DNA of 64,000 nt from Myxococcales bacterium (GTDB lineage: Bacteria > Myxococcota_A > Polyangia > Haliangiales > Haliangiaceae), in NCBI GenBank assembly GCA_016707895.1, contig JADJGV010000019.1:170259-234258 (forward strand), in the 5' to 3' direction. Each line of letters starts with the position of its first letter. The first letter of the stretch is position 1. Position numbers and translations under genes: made by a program. The notes under the pieces were generated by a model. The model was not told the DNA's origin and did not search any database. It saw nothing but the letters and a program-made list of their open reading frames with translations. Below are positions 56,775 through 64,000 of this stretch, piece after piece.

Positions 56775-58026
56775 TGTTCTCGCTCGATCGCTGGCAGGAG
56801 GTGCTGTCGACGCTGGCGCGGGCGCCGCTGCGCAGCATCCTGACGTCGCTCGCGGTGGCGTGGGGCATCTTCATGCTGGTCGTGCTGCTCGGCTTCGGCC
56901 ACGGCCTGCGCAAGGGCGCCGAGAGCCAGTTCGCCGACGACGCCGCCAACAGCGTCTGGGTGTTCGGCGGCCAGACCTCGCAGCCGTACCAGGGCATGCC
57001 GGTCGGGCGCCGGGTGACGTTCACCAACACCGACTACGACAACCTGCGCCGGGTCGAGGGCATCGAGCACCTGACCGGGCGGTTCTTCCCCGGCAGCGGC
57101 GGCCGGCCGTTCGGCGGCGAGCGCCCGGTGCGGGTCGGCGCCAAGACCCAGACCTTCGACGTCCGCGCCGTCCACCCCGACCACCTGTACCTCGAGAAGA
57201 CGCTGATCGCGGCCGGGCGGTTCGTCAACGACGCCGACCTGATCGAGAAGCGCAAGGTGTGCATCGTCGGGATCCCGGTGGCCGAGTTCTTCTGGCACAC
57301 CACCGACGTCATCGGTCGGTCGCTCGAGATCGGCGGCGTCGCGTTCGAGATCGTCGGCGTCTTCAACGACGCCGGCGGCGACGACGGCGAGCTGCGGATG
57401 ATCTACGTGCCCGTCACCACCGCGCAGCTGGCGTGGAACGGCGCCGATCGCCTCAACGCGCTGTTGTTCACGGTCGGCGACAAGGACATCGACGAGACCC
57501 GCGAGCTGCTCGACCGGGTCAAGGCGACGCTGGCCGACCGCCAGCGCTTCAACCCCGAGGACCCGCAGGCGATCCGCGTGCGCAACAACCTCGAGCAGTA
57601 CGAGAGCTTCCAGCAGATCTTCTGGATCATCGAGGTGTTCGTCTCGCTGATGGGCGTCGCGACGCTGATCGCCGGCATCATCGGCGTCGCCAACATCATG
57701 CTGATCACCGTCAAGGAGCGGACCCGCGAGATCGGCATCCGCAAGGCGCTGGGCGCGCCGCCGCTGTCGATCGTCGGCACGATCATGCAGGAGTCGATCT
57801 TCATCACCGCCGCCGCCGGCTACCTCGGGCTGGTGGCCGGCGTCGGCCTCTTGTCGCTGGTGGCCTCGGTGGTGCCCGAGAACGAGTTCTTCGGCGAGCC
57901 GCAGATCGACCTCCGGATCGCGATCTACGCCAACGTCATCCTGGTGGTGTCGGGCGCGCTGGCCGGCTTCTTCCCGGCCTACTCGGCCGCCAAGATCAGC
58001 CCGGTCGAGGCGATGCGGGAGGGCAC

Positions 58027-58030
<4 letters not shown>
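56774..58030 (+). CDS. FtsX-like/MacB-type ABC permease (1)
   Basis: A 418-residue permease: TM1 (SILTSLAVAWGIFMLVVLLGFG), a large periplasmic MacB_PCD domain (about residues 45-265), then three TM helices after the conserved ERTREIGIRKALGAPP loop (TM2 at VFVSLMGVATLIAGIIGVANIMLI). Works with the ATPase to export lipids, peptides or lipoproteins. The next permease starts inside the stop codon (GTGA). Confidence 0.92.
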
Positions 58031-59280
<1,250 letters not shown>

Positions 59281-59285
59281 ATCCT

Positions 59286-59352
59286 GGAAGGGCTGTCGCC
59301 AGCCCTTCCCCCGCCGGGGGCAAGCCCCGACGGGGCCCCCATCCAAGACGCG
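59286..59352. repeat. dispersed double-hairpin element, copy 2 (inside the exporter operon)
   Basis: GAAGGGCT-GTCGCC-AGCCCTTC hairpin, then a GC stem (CCCC...GGGGG-CAAG-CCCC...GGGG), then a tail ATCCAAGACGCG. It lies in the 95-base gap between the second permease and the adaptor, where it could lower downstream expression. Confidence 0.8.
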
Positions 59353-59375
59353 AGACAGGTTCTGAGAGCCCCCCC

Positions 59376-60518
59376 ATGAAGCGCATCATCCCCGCCCTGA
59401 TCGTCCTCGCCATCGTCGGCCTCGGCGCCGGCACCATGTGGTGGCTGTGGAAGAAGTCGCAGAAGCCGCCGGTGGTCGCCAAGACCGAGGCGGCCGAGGT
59501 CAAGGACATCGTCAAGAAGACCGTGGCCACCGGCGCGATCGTGCCGCGCGAGGAGGTCGAGCTGAAGCCGCGGGTGTCGGGCGTGATCGAGGAGCTGTAC
59601 CTGCAGGCCGGCGCGGTGGTGAAGACCGGCGACAAGGTGGCCAAGATCCGGGTGGTGCCGGACGCCGCGGCGCTGCAGCGCGCTGAGAGCGGGGTCCAGG
59701 CCGCCAAGATCGCGTTCGACAACGCCAAGCGCGAGCTGACCCGGGCCCAGCAGCTCTACGCCCAGGGCGTGATCGCCGAGGCCGAGCTGCAGCGCTACAA
59801 GACCGACCTGGCGCTGCGCCAGCAGGAGCTGGGCTCGGCCGGCTCGGGGCTGACCATCGTCAAGGAGGGCGCCACCCGCGGCGGCCCGGCGTCCAACGTC
59901 GTCGTCACCGCCACCGTCGACGGCATGGTCATCGACGTGCCGGTCAAGAAGGGCCAGAGCGTCATCGAGTCGAACAACTTCAACCCCGGCACGACGATCG
60001 CCACCGTCGCCAACATGGGCGACATGATCTTCCAGGGCCAGGTCGACGAGAGCGAGGTCGGCAAGATCAAGGAGGGCCTGCCGCTGGCCATCAAGATCGG
60101 CGCGCTCGAGAAGGAGACCTTCGACGGCAAGCTCGAGTACATCGCGCCCAAGGGCAAGGCCATCGACGGCGCGATCCAGTTCGAGATCAAGGCGTCGATC
60201 ACCCCCAAGGCGGGCGTCTTCATCCGCGCCGGCTACAGCGCCAACGCCGACGTCGTGCTGGCCAAGCGCGAGAAGGTGCTGGCGATCCGCGAGGCGCTGG
60301 TGCAGCAGAAGGACGGCCAGAGCTTCGTCGAGGTCGAGACCGCGCCCAAGCAGTTCGCCCGGCGCGAGGTCAAGCTGGGCCTGTCCGACGGCATCTGGGC
60401 CGAGGTGCTGGCGGGGGTCACCGACAAGGACAAGATCAAGCAGCCGGCCAACGCCGGCCCGGCGGCGATGAAGGGCGGCCCCGGCGGCCGCCCCGGCGGC
60501 CCGCCGCGCGGCCGGTAG
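59376..60518 (+). CDS. HlyD/MacA-type efflux adaptor
   Basis: A 380-residue membrane-fusion protein. Start at MKRIIPALIVLAIVGLGAGTMWWLW (one TM helix). The beta-barrel/lipoyl halves (ATGAIVPREEVELKPRVSGVIEEL and VVVTATVDGMVIDVPVKKGQ) flank a coiled-coil hairpin (~110-165). It ends GGPGGRPGGPPRGR. It would bridge the MacB-like permeases to an outer-membrane channel, which is not encoded here. Confidence 0.92.
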   Translation: MKRIIPALIVLAIVGLGAGTMWWLWKKSQKPPVVAKTEAAEVKDIVKKTVATGAIVPREEVELKPRVSGVIEELYLQAGAVVKTGDKVAKIRVVPDAAALQRAESGVQAAKIAFDNAKRELTRAQQLYAQGVIAEAELQRYKTDLALRQQELGSAGSGLTIVKEGATRGGPASNVVVTATVDGMVIDVPVKKGQSVIESNNFNPGTTIATVANMGDMIFQGQVDESEVGKIKEGLPLAIKIGALEKETFDGKLEYIAPKGKAIDGAIQFEIKASITPKAGVFIRAGYSANADVVLAKREKVLAIREALVQQKDGQSFVEVETAPKQFARREVKLGLSDGIWAEVLAGVTDKDKIKQPANAGPAAMKGGPGGRPGGPPRGR

Positions 60519-60594
60519 CCGCAGCGTCCGGGCCGTTCTTCGCTGGGATCTGCGCCGGCTTGTGTGGTAAGAGCGCCGCCCTGCGAGGCCTGTC

Positions 60595-61545
<951 letters not shown>

Positions 61546-61605
61546 TCTCTGCAACGACTTTCGCGCGCCGGTGTCGATGGGAGTAGACTTCGCGCGGAGG
61601 TCCCC

Positions 61606-62097
61606 ATGTCGCTCAGGTCGCTCTCCTCTGTCGTCCGATTCGCGCCCGCGGTGCTCGCCGTGGCGCTGGTCGCACCGGCGCACGCCGACGTGTCCAAGAA
61701 GGTCATCACCGCCTGCAAGGGCAAGATGATCATCTCCAACGCCCCCATCGACGGGAGCGACGAGAAGGGCACGATCGCCGCGTGCAAGCAAAAGGGCGGG
61801 ATCAAGCTCCAGGGCGCCCAGAACGGCAACGACGTCCAGGAGTGGACGTTCAACTACACCGCCTTCTTGTCGAAGACGGGCGGTAGCTCGCTCAAGCTCG
61901 AGTTCTACGACGGCGACAAGTACTCGGCCGACCGCACGCTGACCGGCATCGACCCCAAGGACCCGGTGCTCGAGGGCGACATCACGATCGACGAGGACGA
62001 GGGCCTGACCAAGGGCAAGACGTACACGCTCAAGCTGGTGGGCCGGGTGAAGGGCAAGGAAGTCACGATCTCCTCGGCCGTCGTCACGATGAATTGA
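61606..62097 (+). CDS. hypothetical secreted protein
   Basis: A 163-residue protein with a signal peptide (VLAVALVAPAHA) and a small beta-rich mature domain, SKKVITACKGKMIISNAPI, GTIAACKQKGGIKLQG, then ...FNYTAFLSKTGGSSLKLEFYDGD... Two Cys (in ITACKGK and AACKQKG) may form a disulphide. No recognised family. A copy of the double-hairpin element follows 12 bases after the stop. Confidence 0.7.
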   Translation: MSLRSLSSVVRFAPAVLAVALVAPAHADVSKKVITACKGKMIISNAPIDGSDEKGTIAACKQKGGIKLQGAQNGNDVQEWTFNYTAFLSKTGGSSLKLEFYDGDKYSADRTLTGIDPKDPVLEGDITIDEDEGLTKGKTYTLKLVGRVKGKEVTISSAVVTMN

Positions 62098-62108
62098 GCT
62101 GCATCGCT

Positions 62109-62173
62109 GGAGGGTTTCTCGCGAAACCCTCCCCCGCCGGGGTCATGCCCTCGGCGGGGCCCCTCCCAAGACG
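62109..62173. repeat. dispersed double-hairpin element, copy 3
   Basis: Perfect GGAGGGTTT-CTCGCG-AAACCCTCC hairpin followed by CCCCGCCG...CGGCGGGG and a tail CCCTCCCAAGACG. It sits between the secreted-protein gene and the convergent transketolase gene, where it could end both transcripts. Confidence 0.8.
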
Positions 62174-62233
62174 TTCTGAAGACCACCAGACGTCCGGCTT
62201 CATGACGACGGAGCAGCAGGCTCCGCTGGCCGT

Positions 62234-64000
<1,767 letters not shown>

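Overview
The window is a very GC-rich, gene-dense stretch of a bacterial chromosome. Several traits point to a myxobacterium-like member of Myxococcota, probably near Haliangiales/Kofleriaceae: a MYXO-CTERM-type tail on a cytochrome, a GltJ/AgmX-like zinc-ribbon/GYF protein, AgmX/PglI-type C-termini, many lipoproteins with Asp/Ala/Pro-rich linkers, a PspA operon led by an NtrC-type regulator, and frequent GTGA/ATGA gene overlaps. The assignment rests on gene content only. I saw no rRNA, tRNA, CRISPR array or transposase.

Layout. 1-7.4 kb: envelope lipoproteins, a THUMP-domain RNA methyltransferase overlapping a MutH-like nuclease, a zinc-ribbon membrane protein with a FliF/YscJ-like lipoprotein, and a mesaconyl-CoA hydratase-like enzyme. 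7.4-9.8 kb: an ECF sigma factor, its membrane partner and a repeat-filled gap. 9.8-16.9 kb: a seven-gene minus-strand operon (HEAT protein, two HAMP membrane proteins, TPR-histidine kinase, NtrC-type regulator, PspA, small protein), read as an envelope-stress circuit. 16.9-21.5 kb: gamma-carbonic anhydrase, PDZ-thioredoxin-like protein, HpnA-like epimerase, PilZ protein and a HEAT/TPR protein. 21.5-27.6 kb: PhoB/PhoR-type two-component genes, a ModA-like protein, a TauE/SafE permease and an extended alkaline phosphatase. 27.7-32.4 kb: a pentaheme cytochrome facing a reduced molybdoenzyme operon (truncated beta subunit, heme-b gamma subunit, TorD chaperone, MobB) with no catalytic subunit. 32.5-34.8 kb: a stand-alone four-Cys mini-protein and a frameshifted GltJ-like gene. 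35-38.4 kb: nif3-hisZ-purA. 38.4-46.5 kb: an acyl-CoA mutase, a STAND-type ATPase with TPRs, a 2-hydroxyacid dehydrogenase, a GT-B-like protein and a His-rich lipoprotein. 46.5-47.9 kb: two divergent four-helix-bundle (IVP/S23-type) genes, each led by a ~150-160 bp hairpin and each followed by a hexamer array. 47.9-54.4 kb: lepA-lepB, a small ribbon-helix-helix-like protein, a lipoprotein, a cupin, a YugP-like peptidase and a second ECF sigma factor. 54.4-62.2 kb: alcohol dehydrogenase, a thioredoxin-like ferredoxin, a MacB-like ABC exporter with adaptor, an RGG-rich disordered protein and a secreted protein. The right edge holds most of a transketolase.

The most unusual signals are non-coding. 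(i) Arrays of the hexamer CCCGAT/CCCGTC occur four times: three fill gaps between convergent genes and one lies in frame in a HAMP-protein gene. (ii) A ~65-70 bp double-hairpin element occurs at 9671, 59286 and 62109. (iii) The paired four-helix-bundle genes with long leader hairpins form a compact symmetrical module that is the best candidate here for something undescribed. Function calls come from motif recognition by eye, not database searches.
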